Below, piece by piece: positions 14,190 through 22,426 of a stretch of 26,725 nt of DNA. The position numbers and the translations under genes were made by a program. Origin of the DNA: an uncultured Clostridia bacterium (GTDB lineage: Bacteria; Bacillota; Clostridia; Christensenellales; Aristaeellaceae); contig CAKUCW010000035.1 in assembly GCA_934643825.1 (NCBI GenBank), positions 1-26,725 on the forward strand. Direction: 5' to 3'. The notes beneath the pieces were generated by a model, which saw only the letters and a program-made list of their open reading frames with translations, was not told the origin of the DNA and did no database searches. The first letter of the stretch is position 1. Each line of letters begins with the position of its first letter.

Positions 14190-16535
14190 TCAGTTCCCAT
14201 GCCTTTTCAGCAGAACGGTTTTGATCTCAAAGGGTTTGAAATCAAGGGACAGTTCCTGATCTCTTACCGGAATCGAGGCACCGCGTTTTTCGTTCAGATC
14301 CGATGCCCATGCGTCAAACGAAGCGTTCATTTTCAACACAGCGCTTACCGGCTGACCGAATGTTTCATACATGCGCACAGCCATGTCGCCATCAGGCGTA
14401 TTGAGTACCGCGGACAGGACAATGCCGTCGCCCTTTAATTCTATCGAATCACCGGCATGCGCGGCTGTGCCGCCGAATACAATCGGCGGGTTGTTGAACC
14501 GTTGCGCAAGCTCGCACACGCCAGAGCTGCGCCAGCCGTTTTCATACGGCAGCAGCATAAAGTTGAATTCGTGGACGCCGTGTTCGGAAGAGGTGTCATC
14601 CGGAACCATGCCCGCATATTCAGTAGCAGGCGCACGCAGCAGTGTGGTATACAGGGTTCCGTCATGTGCCTCAACGCCCACCGTGCCACGGTTTACCAGC
14701 GCGACACCCCAATGTGCCGACGGTTCTTCAACACAGGCGAATCTGTATACCGGCCATTCGCCACGCGCATTGAATCGCGGAACATATGCCGTTCGTTCGG
14801 TAACACCGAAGGGGACTTCATATTCATTGACGGAAGCCTGCATTGCCGTGCGGAGCTTCAACCGAAGCCGTGCGGCTTCCGAATTCCAGTCGATCTTGAT
14901 ATTGACATGAATTGCAGGATCGCCCTTATACAATGCCAGCGTGATGCGGTACGGGATCATTTCTTCGACAGGACCGGGTAAAACCCCCTGTATTTCGGCA
15001 ATGTCTGCATCTTCGACGGAATAGATTTTATGGGTGAAATCGCCTGTCAGACAATTGATTTCAGAATGCACCGGCTGTTCGATCTGGAAGTTGCCCATGT
15101 CTTTCTGGATCACCAGAAGATCCCCGATATCCTTCATGACAACGCGTCCGCTTGATTTCAGAATCATTTTTGCGATCAGGTTCTGATCACTGAATTCAAT
15201 CCGGACATACTCATTTTCAAGACAGGCGGCGGGTGCCTGCGCGACATGATGGCGCTCGCCTTCCTCGATGTGCAGCCGATGTGCTGCCATTGGGCGAAGC
15301 GTTGCGGCAATTATGGCATTTCCGTCAACATCCCGCGAAATGCGAACAGGACTTCCGTCCAAAGTTGCGGATGCAATGTCCTTCCATCCTTCCGGCAACG
15401 GAATATGCACATATTCCGTTCTCGAGAACGGCAGCCCATTCCATACGATCCAATCCGAATCGGAGGTTTGCAGGGTTTCTTCCATGATACGGATTGACTG
15501 ATCGCATACCTGCTCCAATTTGTGCATGCAATCCATGTACACGTTCGTCGGATGCGATCCGGTAAGGATGTCGTGGAACTGGCTGTAAGCCATGGTCCAC
15601 CAGAGTTCTTCGGTGGCATTGCGGACATCCCGACCGTGAAGTGCAGCAATCTTTTCGGATTCAAGCAGCAGTGTTTCGGCACGCCGATTGACCAGTTTCA
15701 ACTTGTGCCGCAAAGAATAGGTTCCGGTGAATTCAGGATTCATATCCGCAAACTCACAGGGGAATTCTTCACCAGAGCTGCGCAGTGCATCGAAGAACTC
15801 GGTTAAATGACCGAAACGGAATTCTCCGTTGCTCTGCTGGATCATTTCCGGCACAATTCGGCAGGGTACAACTTCATTTTCGGAATAGGGAATGACCAGC
15901 TGCAATTCCGTTTTGTTCTTCTCAGCCTGTTCAAACAGTTTCTCCTGTTCCTCATAGCCGAGGAAGTAACGGAAGCTTACATGTCCGGGTCGGACATAGT
16001 TTGCCAGAATATCGGAACCCGCCAAAAGAATTTCCGATCCATCCAAACCGACAGCACGCATGACATCTCTCGGACGGATTCCGCCAAGGCGGTTTGCCAG
16101 CAGATTCGAATACCCGAACTGTCTGAGTACCTGAGGCATCTGCGGCGGAAAACCAAAGGTATCGATCATGGCGCATTGTGCAACATCAACGCCAAAATTG
16201 TCCTTTATGAAGCGTCTGCCGATCTGCATGTTGCGCACAAATGATTCGCCGCAGGTCGTATTGTTCTCAATTGTGGAAGCGAGCCCCGTCACGAATTCCA
16301 ATTGACCGGAACGGACATAGGGCAGCAGTTTTTCAAACAGATCCGGTCTATTTGCTTTCAACCTGCGATAGTTGTAAGCCTGTTCGAGCATATGGGTAAA
16401 TTCGGGATAGCAGGAGCAGACATCCAGAAGCTTGATGATGAAGTTTTCAAAGACTTCTTCCATTTCCTCTGCCGTCTTCTTCCAGCCCAGGTCAACATGT
16501 GTCAGACCGCTTACGATTTTTTGAGATTTGCTCAT
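14190..16535 (-). CDS. Glycoside hydrolase family 38 alpha-mannosidase
   Basis: 781 residues, no signal peptide, so it acts in the cytoplasm on imported mannosides. Zinc and catalytic residues are visible: His13 and Asp15 in THVDLGW, nucleophile Asp125 in MIDTFGFPPQMPQ, and His321 and His328 in QFHDILTGSHPTNVY, typical of the family around the third zinc ligand. The remaining ~450 residues are the beta-rich C-terminal domains of GH38. It is the last gene of the ABC operon; its ATG shares one base with the permease stop (TAATG), with AGGAG upstream. In E. coli MngB cleaves mannosylglycerate after import; here the natural substrate is unknown. A different alpha-linked sugar specificity is possible. 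Confidence 0.9.
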   Translation of the reverse strand: MSKSQKIVSGLTHVDLGWKKTAEEMEEVFENFIIKLLDVCSCYPEFTHMLEQAYNYRRLKANRPDLFEKLLPYVRSGQLEFVTGLASTIENNTTCGESFVRNMQIGRRFIKDNFGVDVAQCAMIDTFGFPPQMPQVLRQFGYSNLLANRLGGIRPRDVMRAVGLDGSEILLAGSDILANYVRPGHVSFRYFLGYEEQEKLFEQAEKNKTELQLVIPYSENEVVPCRIVPEMIQQSNGEFRFGHLTEFFDALRSSGEEFPCEFADMNPEFTGTYSLRHKLKLVNRRAETLLLESEKIAALHGRDVRNATEELWWTMAYSQFHDILTGSHPTNVYMDCMHKLEQVCDQSIRIMEETLQTSDSDWIVWNGLPFSRTEYVHIPLPEGWKDIASATLDGSPVRISRDVDGNAIIAATLRPMAAHRLHIEEGERHHVAQAPAACLENEYVRIEFSDQNLIAKMILKSSGRVVMKDIGDLLVIQKDMGNFQIEQPVHSEINCLTGDFTHKIYSVEDADIAEIQGVLPGPVEEMIPYRITLALYKGDPAIHVNIKIDWNSEAARLRLKLRTAMQASVNEYEVPFGVTERTAYVPRFNARGEWPVYRFACVEEPSAHWGVALVNRGTVGVEAHDGTLYTTLLRAPATEYAGMVPDDTSSEHGVHEFNFMLLPYENGWRSSGVCELAQRFNNPPIVFGGTAAHAGDSIELKGDGIVLSAVLNTPDGDMAVRMYETFGQPVSAVLKMNASFDAWASDLNEKRGASIPVRDQELSLDFKPFEIKTVLLKRHGN

Positions 16536-17566
16536 TATTTATCTCCTGCTTCAGGCATTAGCCGAGTGATTTCTTTTCTGAACCTGTGCTGGTCAAGCTT
16601 GTCTCGGATCACGACTCTGAGGTTCGAAGCGTAGATGGACAGCGCCAAAAGCACGGCTCTGAGGATATATTGCCAGTACGGGTCAACATTGAAGTGGTTA
16701 ATCACATTGTAGATCATCGCAAAGAAGATGGAGGATATGAACGTGTTGATAACGCTTCCCTTGCCGCAAGTGAGCGCCGCGCCGCCCATAACTACGATGG
16801 TGATCACGTCGAATTCGTAGGACACGCGCATTTCGGCGCTTGCCATCCAGAGGCGAGAGGAGATCATAATGCTGGCAATGCCCACGAAGATGCCAAGTAT
16901 GCCGTATGTAAGGAGCTTTACCAGCTTTACGTTGATGCCTGCGAGATACGCGGCGTTTTCGCTGCTGCTGATAGCAAAGAGTTTCCGACCAAAGCCGGTT
17001 CTGTGCAGCAAAATATAGGATATGATCGTACTCACCAGAAAGATCACAAAAGGCAGCGGGATACCGTCAAAACCTTTCGTGGCAAACAGATTCATATTGC
17101 CAATCTGGGTAAACAGAGGATCCTTCGCGGCAATGATCTTCTGATGGGTGATGATGAAGGCGATGCCTTTGAACGCATACTGCATACCCAGCGTCAGGAT
17201 AAATGCCGAGATTCTGCAATAAACAACCAGGTAGCCGTTCAAAAGCGAAAGGCTTACGCAGATCAGAATACAGATCAGAATGCCTGCCGGCACGCCGACA
17301 GTCGGCATCAGCTTCAGCATGATGACAGCCGCCAGCGCCATCATGGTTCCGATGGACAGGTCGGTATTGTTGGTGATGATCACGTTCAACATGCCCAAGG
17401 CAGCAATGCCGACGAATGAAGCCTCTCGAAGGATATTCATATAGTTGTTAATGGAACGATACTGCGGATGAATGAGAGCCAATACAGCCATAAAAAGAAG
17501 GGTAATAATGGCGATGGAAAAATCTCTTTCTTTCCGGGCAGAGCGGGTTTTAACTGATTTTTGCAT
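16535..17566 (-). CDS. Sugar ABC transporter permease (RbsC type)
   Basis: 343 residues, about ten membrane helices, BPD_transp_2 family of the CUT2 sugar importers. The motif NTDLSIGTMMALAAVI near residue 70 is the family's 'DLSVG' signature, and VMGGAALTCGKGSVINTFI near residue 270 is the conserved loop that contacts the ATPase. A basic N-terminus faces the cytoplasm. GGAGG precedes ATG 17566. It lies 13 bp after the other permease gene, and the two are similar enough in layout to be heterodimer partners. Confidence 0.92.
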   Translation of the reverse strand: MQKSVKTRSARKERDFSIAIITLLFMAVLALIHPQYRSINNYMNILREASFVGIAALGMLNVIITNNTDLSIGTMMALAAVIMLKLMPTVGVPAGILICILICVSLSLLNGYLVVYCRISAFILTLGMQYAFKGIAFIITHQKIIAAKDPLFTQIGNMNLFATKGFDGIPLPFVIFLVSTIISYILLHRTGFGRKLFAISSSENAAYLAGINVKLVKLLTYGILGIFVGIASIMISSRLWMASAEMRVSYEFDVITIVVMGGAALTCGKGSVINTFISSIFFAMIYNVINHFNVDPYWQYILRAVLLALSIYASNLRVVIRDKLDQHRFRKEITRLMPEAGDK

Positions 17567-17579
17567 TGTACTTTCCTCC

Positions 17580-18533
17580 TTACACCTTTCTTGCCTGAAG
17601 GAGTTCCCGCAGGTTGCCCATTACCAGCGCGAATACCAGAATAAAGCCGGTAATCACATACTGATAATAGAATTCCAGGTTCAGCATGTTCAGCATATTC
17701 TTCATAAAGCCCAACAGAAGCGCAGCAAAGAACATGCCGATGATGTTGCCTTTTCCGCCCGCCATGAGGGTTCCGCCCAGAACAACCGCGCAAATGCAAT
17801 CGATGCCGTACGTTGCGCCAGCCGTACTGGTACCGATCAGGGTGCGGGAAGCGGAAATGATGCCGCCGATCACTGCGAAAACACTGGAACAGATATAACA
17901 GAGGAAGTAGATCCTTTTCACAGGAATACCCGATATCTTTGTAACCGATGCGTTCGAGCCGCATGCTCTGACATAGACGCCGAAACGAGTGTATTTGTAT
18001 ACCAGATACCCCGCAACCAACAGTATTGCCATAATCCAGACCGGATTCGGAATTCCGAGGATGGTACCGCTGGAGATCATTTTGAATGATTCATGGGAAA
18101 TATACATGATATCTTTGCCATTGGATATCAGATAGGATACTCCTTTGAAAGCGAGCATGGTGGACAGTGTGGCAACGAAGGGGGGAATTTTCATGTATAC
18201 CACCAGTCCGCCGTTTACCAGTCCGCAGCAAACGCCAACCAACAGTGCCAAAATCACCGATCCGACGGTTCCGATATTCAGCTTTGTCAGTCCTATGCCG
18301 ACGACAATCGAGGTCAGCGTGTAAATCGAACCGGTTGACATATCAATCAAGCCGCTGGTAATCACAAAAACAATACCGACGCTGCCGATGACAACGAGGC
18401 AGATTTGCATCAGTACATTCATGAGGTTGTAGGCGGAGACAAAGTTTTCTCCTAAAAGTGCCCAGCAGACCAGGAAAACAAACAGCGTCAGACCGTATAT
18501 GCCGATTTTTTCCCAAAGCTTCAGAAACTTCAT
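17580..18533 (-). CDS. Sugar ABC transporter permease (RbsC type)
   Basis: 317 residues, same family as its neighbour. TSGLIDMSTGSIYTLTSIVVG gives the 'D(L/M)S(V/T)G' signature near residue 65, and VVLGGTLMAGGKGNIIGMFFAAL near residue 255 the coupling loop. About nine to ten helices. Starts inside the ATPase stop codon (ATGA) with GAGGGGG upstream. Two different permeases in one CUT2 operon imply a heterodimeric channel rather than the RbsC homodimer. Confidence 0.92.
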   Translation of the reverse strand: MKFLKLWEKIGIYGLTLFVFLVCWALLGENFVSAYNLMNVLMQICLVVIGSVGIVFVITSGLIDMSTGSIYTLTSIVVGIGLTKLNIGTVGSVILALLVGVCCGLVNGGLVVYMKIPPFVATLSTMLAFKGVSYLISNGKDIMYISHESFKMISSGTILGIPNPVWIMAILLVAGYLVYKYTRFGVYVRACGSNASVTKISGIPVKRIYFLCYICSSVFAVIGGIISASRTLIGTSTAGATYGIDCICAVVLGGTLMAGGKGNIIGMFFAALLLGFMKNMLNMLNLEFYYQYVITGFILVFALVMGNLRELLQARKV

Positions 18534-20071
18534 TGCTTTGCCCCCTCGTAGAAGATGTGCTTATTGCCTGTAGCGCAGAACATCAGATTGTCCTCGGTAA
18601 TTGCCGCCGAACCGCTGTCATTGCTCTTCAATGCGCCGCTGATTGTCCCCTGATAGATCACGATTGCGCGATCACACAGCGTAATCAGTTCCTGCGTTTC
18701 GGATGTAATCATCAAAATTGCAATGCCACGCGCAGCCAGCTGTCGAAGCATGCTGTAAATCTCGGACTTCGCACCTACATCGATGCCTCGGGTAGGTTCC
18801 ATCAGAATCAGAACCTGGCAATCTGTCAGAAGCGATCTTGCCAACAGAACTTTCTGCTGATTGCCGCCGGACAAGTGGAGTATGTGCTGACTGGGCGAAG
18901 CGTATTTGATCTGCATATAGTCCGTGTATTCCTTGACGAACGCCGATTCCGCCTTATAATTGATCAGTCCGTTGCCGCCTTTGCAGATCTTGTTTAAAAC
19001 CGCTATGGTCATGTTTTCATCCACACCCATATCCGGCAGGATGCCTTCGTTTTTCCGGTCATCGGTGCTAAACATGATCCGGTTGCGGATTGCATCCGCC
19101 GGCGTGTCAATCTGAATGGGTTTGCCGTTCAGCACGATCGTTCCGGAATCCGGATGCATGAGACCAAAGAGCGTTTTGGCGATTTCTTCTCGATGGCAGC
19201 CCATCAAGCCACCCAGCCCCAGAATTTCACCCCGATGCAATTGGAAGGAGATATCTTTATAGAAGCCTTCCTTACACAGCCGGTTTACCTCCAGAACGAC
19301 TTCACCTGTTTCGGAGCTTTCATCATCATTCGAATGATAGAACTTGGTGATGTCGCGGCCAACCATCTTGTGAATCAGTTCCTCTTCGGTGATTTCGTTT
19401 GTGTTGTATGTGCCGATCTTGCAGCCGTCGCGCAGTACGGTTATCCTGTCCGACAGGTCAAAAATCTCCTTCATGCGGTGAGAAATATACAAAATCGTAG
19501 TTCCCCGCTTTTTTAAATCGTCAATCAATCTGTAAAGAGTTGCAACCTCTTTGTCGTTCAATGAGGCTGTCGGCTCATCCATGATGACAATTGCGGAATC
19601 GAAGGATACCGCCTTTGCGATTTCAACCATCTGCATCTCTGAAACGGAAAGCTCAGATACCATCGAGGAAGGATTGATATCAAGCTTTAACTCATGCATC
19701 AGTTCGGAACATTTTTCGTTCAGCTTTTTGCGATTTACTACACCGGATTTTCCCGGAAGGCGTGTCAGAAAGATATTTTCCGCGACCGTCAGCATCGGTA
19801 CCAGATTAAATTCCTGATAGATAACACTGATTCCGCTTTTCAGAGAATCCAAAACGCCGCGAATAGCTGTCTTCTTTCCATTGATCGTGATTTCACCGAA
19901 ATCGGCAGGGTACAAACCACCCAGTATCTTCATCAGCGTGGATTTGCCCGCACCATTTTCGCCAACTACCGCGTGCACTTCTCCCCGCTCTACATCAAAA
20001 CTTACATTATCAAGAGCCTTTACTCCCGGAAATTGTTTAGTTATTCCGGAGACTTCCAGAATCGTGTCCAT
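18530..20071 (-). CDS. Sugar ABC transporter ATP-binding protein (RbsA/MglA type, two ATPase domains)
   Basis: 513 residues, two fused nucleotide-binding domains. Domain 1: Walker A GENGAGKST at 37-45, signature LSVSEMQMVEIAKA (degenerate, usual in this family), Walker B AIVIMDEPTASL, then LYISHRMKEIFDLSDRI. Domain 2: Walker A replaced by GGLMGCHREEIAKTLFG, signature LSGGNQQKVLLARSLL, and LILMEPTRGIDVGAKSEIY. As in RbsA, one of the two sites is probably inactive. The ribosome site is weak (no GGAGG before ATG 20071), and a hairpin separates it from the binding-protein gene, so it should be made at lower level than that protein. Confidence 0.95.
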   Translation of the reverse strand: MDTILEVSGITKQFPGVKALDNVSFDVERGEVHAVVGENGAGKSTLMKILGGLYPADFGEITINGKKTAIRGVLDSLKSGISVIYQEFNLVPMLTVAENIFLTRLPGKSGVVNRKKLNEKCSELMHELKLDINPSSMVSELSVSEMQMVEIAKAVSFDSAIVIMDEPTASLNDKEVATLYRLIDDLKKRGTTILYISHRMKEIFDLSDRITVLRDGCKIGTYNTNEITEEELIHKMVGRDITKFYHSNDDESSETGEVVLEVNRLCKEGFYKDISFQLHRGEILGLGGLMGCHREEIAKTLFGLMHPDSGTIVLNGKPIQIDTPADAIRNRIMFSTDDRKNEGILPDMGVDENMTIAVLNKICKGGNGLINYKAESAFVKEYTDYMQIKYASPSQHILHLSGGNQQKVLLARSLLTDCQVLILMEPTRGIDVGAKSEIYSMLRQLAARGIAILMITSETQELITLCDRAIVIYQGTISGALKSNDSGSAAITEDNLMFCATGNKHIFYEGAKQ

Positions 20072-20101
20072 CTTTCACACTCTTTTCAGCACGATATAAG
20101 T

Positions 20102-20132
20102 TCTGCATTCGACTTTAATTGTCGAATGCAGA
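20102..20132 (-). terminator. Intercistronic hairpin (attenuator or mRNA stabiliser)
   Basis: TCTGCATTCGAC pairs perfectly with GTCGAATGCAGA (12 bp, 7-nt loop), 22 bp after the binding-protein stop. No T-tract follows. Such stems after binding-protein genes commonly raise that gene's mRNA over the downstream genes. Confidence 0.7.
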
Positions 20133-20154
20133 TAGAGTTTAATTTGCTACTTGA

Positions 20155-21138
20155 TCAGTTCATTTCACCGCGGGTAAGACCGGTGTTGGAGATGACCTGA
20201 TCTTCCGGGTTATCCGTCAGGTCGTCCTTCGTTACCAGTGCGCAGGGAACCAGAACACGCTTCAGTTCCGCGTCATCATACGTTACTTCTTCGCCGCGAA
20301 TCAGCTTGTCCAGCAGCACAACCGCCTGATAGCCGATGTCATAGGAGAACTGCTGCACGGTGCAGGTCAAACGACCAAGGCGTACCGCTTCTACACCGGC
20401 TTCGTCGGCGTCAAAGCCGGCGACCTTGACATTAGTCAGACCTGCATCCTGCAGTGCCTGCGCGGCGCCGACGGCTTCGCGGTCATTTCCGCAGAATACT
20501 GCGCAAAGATTCGGATGCGCGGCAACGATATCCTGCATGGCTTTGTAGCCGTCTTCGGTATTGCCGTTCGGCGCGTAAATGTCCGCAACGCAGGTGTAAC
20601 CCGCCGCAGTCAGAACGTCGATGGCGCTGTCGCAGCGCAGCTGCGAAATCTCAGCTTCAGGATTCAGACGGATAACGGCGAATTCCTTGCTGGTTTCTTC
20701 CGCTTCAAGCTGTTCCAGAATGTAGGTGGAGCTCATAACGCCGCCGCCGTAGTTGTCGGAAAGAATCAGACCGTCCATGTCCGTTCCGCCATCACCCATA
20801 TCGCCGATGACCACGGGAATGTTCTTGGCGTGTGCCGCGGCAACTACCGGAGCCAGCGCCTCAGGCTTGCTCGGAGATACCACCATTCCGGCGACACCTT
20901 GCTGGATGAAATTCTGGCAGGTGGATACCATCAGCGTTTCATCGCTGTTGTGGCTCTGCATCACATAGTCATAACCAAGATCCTCACAGGCCTGCGCTAC
21001 ACCGCGTTCCATCACAGACCAGTAATCGGAGTCTACGCCCAGCGTGCTGTAGGCAATGGTCTTTCGTTCCTCCGCCATGCCCGCACAGCCCATGGCAACG
21101 ATTAAAATTGCCATCATCAGTCCTACTACCTTTTTCAT
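20155..21138 (-). CDS. Sugar ABC transporter substrate-binding protein (periplasmic-binding-protein type 1, RbsB-like)
   Basis: 327 residues. Export signal MKKVVGLMMAILIVAMGCAG at residues 1-20; Cys18 could be lipidated, but AMGC is a poor lipobox, so a normal Sec cleavage near MAEE is possible. The mature start KTIAYSTLGVDSDYWSVMERGVAQACEDLG is typical of RbsB-like proteins, followed by NFIQQGVAGMVVSPSKPEALAPVV, IPVVIGDMG, CAVFCGNDREAVGAAQAL and VKVAGFDADEAG. It captures the sugar outside the membrane and hands it to the permeases. First gene of the operon; AGGAGG precedes the ATG. The ligand is not predictable from sequence; the GH38 partner suggests a mannoside. Confidence 0.93.
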   Translation of the reverse strand: MKKVVGLMMAILIVAMGCAGMAEERKTIAYSTLGVDSDYWSVMERGVAQACEDLGYDYVMQSHNSDETLMVSTCQNFIQQGVAGMVVSPSKPEALAPVVAAAHAKNIPVVIGDMGDGGTDMDGLILSDNYGGGVMSSTYILEQLEAEETSKEFAVIRLNPEAEISQLRCDSAIDVLTAAGYTCVADIYAPNGNTEDGYKAMQDIVAAHPNLCAVFCGNDREAVGAAQALQDAGLTNVKVAGFDADEAGVEAVRLGRLTCTVQQFSYDIGYQAVVLLDKLIRGEEVTYDDAELKRVLVPCALVTKDDLTDNPEDQVISNTGLTRGEMN

Positions 21139-21167
21139 TACAGTTCCTCCTAATCTAATTTGTTTTT

Positions 21168-21187
21168 ATTCGGGTGCTCTCCCGAAT
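21168..21187 (-). promoter_or_regulatory. Leader hairpin of the sugar operon
   Basis: ATTCGGG, loop of 6, CCCGAAT: a 7-bp perfect stem in the short leader, about 16 bp upstream of the AGGAGG of the binding-protein gene. May stabilise the 5' end. Confidence 0.4.
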
Positions 21188-21198
21188 TTGTTGTACAC

Positions 21199-21227
21199 AA
21201 GATATCATATCCAAGACAAATGTGCAA
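21199..21227 (-). promoter_or_regulatory. Probable promoter of the sugar ABC/GH38 operon
   Basis: Minus strand TTGCAC (21227-21222), 17-nt spacer, TATCTT (21204-21199). Both boxes are imperfect, as expected of an activator-dependent promoter. The -35 box is the first GTGCAAT motif of the repeat array read on the other strand. Confidence 0.5.
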
Positions 21228-21332
21228 TGAACTATTTTGCATTTCCATGCACATTCGTGCAATTAGTTTATTTGATTTTGTGCGCTTGTGTGGAATTAGT
21301 TTCTTTAATTTCATGCATTTGTGTGCGATGAG
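21222..21332. promoter_or_regulatory. Array of four ~33-bp spaced direct repeats between divergent promoters
   Basis: Motifs GTGCAATGA, GTGCAATTAG, GTGGAATTAG and GTGCGATGAG start at 21222, 21257, 21290 and 21323, spaced 35, 33 and 33 bp. Units 2 and 3 are most alike, sharing AATTAGTTT and then TTT(G/A)ATTT. The spacing is close to three helical turns, so all sites face the same side of DNA. The array overlaps the minus-strand -35 and ends 15 bp before the plus-strand -35. Best explained as operators of the adjacent PocR/AraC regulator; this is inference. Confidence 0.65.
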
Positions 21333-21346
21333 TGCGTTTTGTGTGC

Positions 21347-21375
21347 TTGACATTGGTCGGAACGTACATTACAAT
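21347..21375 (+). promoter_or_regulatory. Promoter of the PocR/AraC regulator gene
   Basis: Consensus TTGACA (21347-21352), 17-nt spacer, TACAAT (21370-21375). The start is predicted near 21382, only about 12 nt before ATG 21394, so the leader begins at the ribosome site GAGGTG (21382-21387). Confidence 0.75.
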
Positions 21376-21393
21376 CGTGTTGAGGTGATATTG

Positions 21394-22230
21394 ATGGGAA
21401 CCGCCGTATTCGACCGCAAGAAACTTCAAAGCCTATTGGAGAATCTAGCCGTTCTTTCAGGCATGGGCGTATCCTTCTGGCATCCGGAACAGGACGTCTG
21501 TCTGGCAGCAACATCTAACGTTCCTTCGGCTTACTGTGCGCGGCTGCAGACTTCACAGGCAATGAGCGCTGAATGCAAGAAATGTGAGCAATTGGCTCTG
21601 CGCATCGCTCGGCGCGATTTGAAAACGCAGTATTTTACCTGCCACGCAGGTCTGAAAGAATGCATATCACCTGTCATCTATAATGAAGAAGTCCTTGGCT
21701 TTGTGATGATCGGTCAGGTGCTTTTTACGGAAGACAATGGAACGAATATCGATCCGATTCGCGAGTGGATTGAAGAGAACGGCTTTAATTTCAATGAAAT
21801 TCGCAGTCTGTATTTGCTTCTTCCACGAATCGGACGTGAAAAGCAGCAGGCGCTTTTAAAAATGATCAGTGCGCTTGCCAGTCTGGTTCATATAGAAGGA
21901 ATCGTTCGCCGGATTGAGTTGCCTCTGATTGCACGTATTGAAAAATATGTAGATGAACATCTAAATGAGCCTATTTCGCTGGACGATGTAGTGGAAGCCC
22001 TCAGCGTTTCCAGATCGACAATCTGCCATACGCTGCGTACCGAGAAGAATTGCACGTTCGTCAAGTTGGTCAATCAGAAGCGCGTAGATGTTGTGCGTAA
22101 GGCAATCGCCTCCGGTAAAACCGTTGCGGAAGCGGCTGAGATGGCTGGATTTTCCAGCGTTTCCTATTGCTCTCGCGTTTTTTTGCAGGTTACCGGAAGC
22201 CGTCCCAGCATTAACAGCCGAAACATCTGA
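21394..22230 (+). CDS. AraC-family regulator with PocR sensory domain
   Basis: 278 residues. Residues 8-130 read as a PocR ligand-binding domain: LENLAVLSGMGVSFWHPE, a conserved cysteine set (MSAECKKCEQLA, YFTCHAGLKECISPV) and GFVMIGQVLF. Residues ~175-275 hold two helix-turn-helix units of the AraC type: ISLDDVVEALSVSRSTICHTLRTE and TVAEAAEMAGFSSVSYCSRVFLQVTGSRPS. PocR domains bind small diol or sugar-like metabolites. ATG 21394 follows GAGGTG; the frame is open 78 codons further upstream but there crosses its promoter and the repeat array. Divergent from the sugar operon, which it probably activates. Confidence 0.9.
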   Translation: MGTAVFDRKKLQSLLENLAVLSGMGVSFWHPEQDVCLAATSNVPSAYCARLQTSQAMSAECKKCEQLALRIARRDLKTQYFTCHAGLKECISPVIYNEEVLGFVMIGQVLFTEDNGTNIDPIREWIEENGFNFNEIRSLYLLLPRIGREKQQALLKMISALASLVHIEGIVRRIELPLIARIEKYVDEHLNEPISLDDVVEALSVSRSTICHTLRTEKNCTFVKLVNQKRVDVVRKAIASGKTVAEAAEMAGFSSVSYCSRVFLQVTGSRPSINSRNI

Positions 22231-22237
22231 AAGCGGA

Positions 22238-22426
22238 TTATACGCGAACAAATTGTCGGCAATCACCTACGATGCCATCAGCAACCCGCGCAACGACGGC
22301 AGCTGGAACTACACCTGGGCGCATGGACGCCAGCTGAGCAGCATGTACAAGGGCAGCTTCGGCACATCCGGTTACACCATTACCCTTGAAGAGTTTGAAA
22401 AAACCTATAAGGACGCGCATAAATAA
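22238..22426 (+). pseudogene. C-terminal remnant of an RHS/YD-repeat protein
   Basis: The open frame reads LSAITYDAISNPRNDGSWNYTW and AHGRQLSSM, the hallmark YD-repeat sequence of RHS polymorphic toxins, then a tail GYTITLEEFEKTYKDAHK and a stop. Only about 60 residues remain; the rest of the protein (normally over 1000 residues) is gone and the preceding DNA is the regulator gene. It is GC-richer than the genes after it. A relic of an RHS toxin locus. Confidence 0.7.

Noticed and set aside
16586..17419. 277-residue plus-strand open frame
   Set aside because: Antisense to the permease gene; rich in His, Gln and Asp as expected opposite hydrophobic codons.
21222..21332. CRISPR array
   Set aside because: Period about 33 bp with no unique spacers; the sequence between cores is itself repeated and no cas genes are present.
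21160..21393. 78-codon upstream extension of the PocR/AraC regulator
   Set aside because: Covers the repeat array and both promoters; the translated repeats give low-complexity Phe/Cys-rich sequence. ATG 21394 has GAGGTG.
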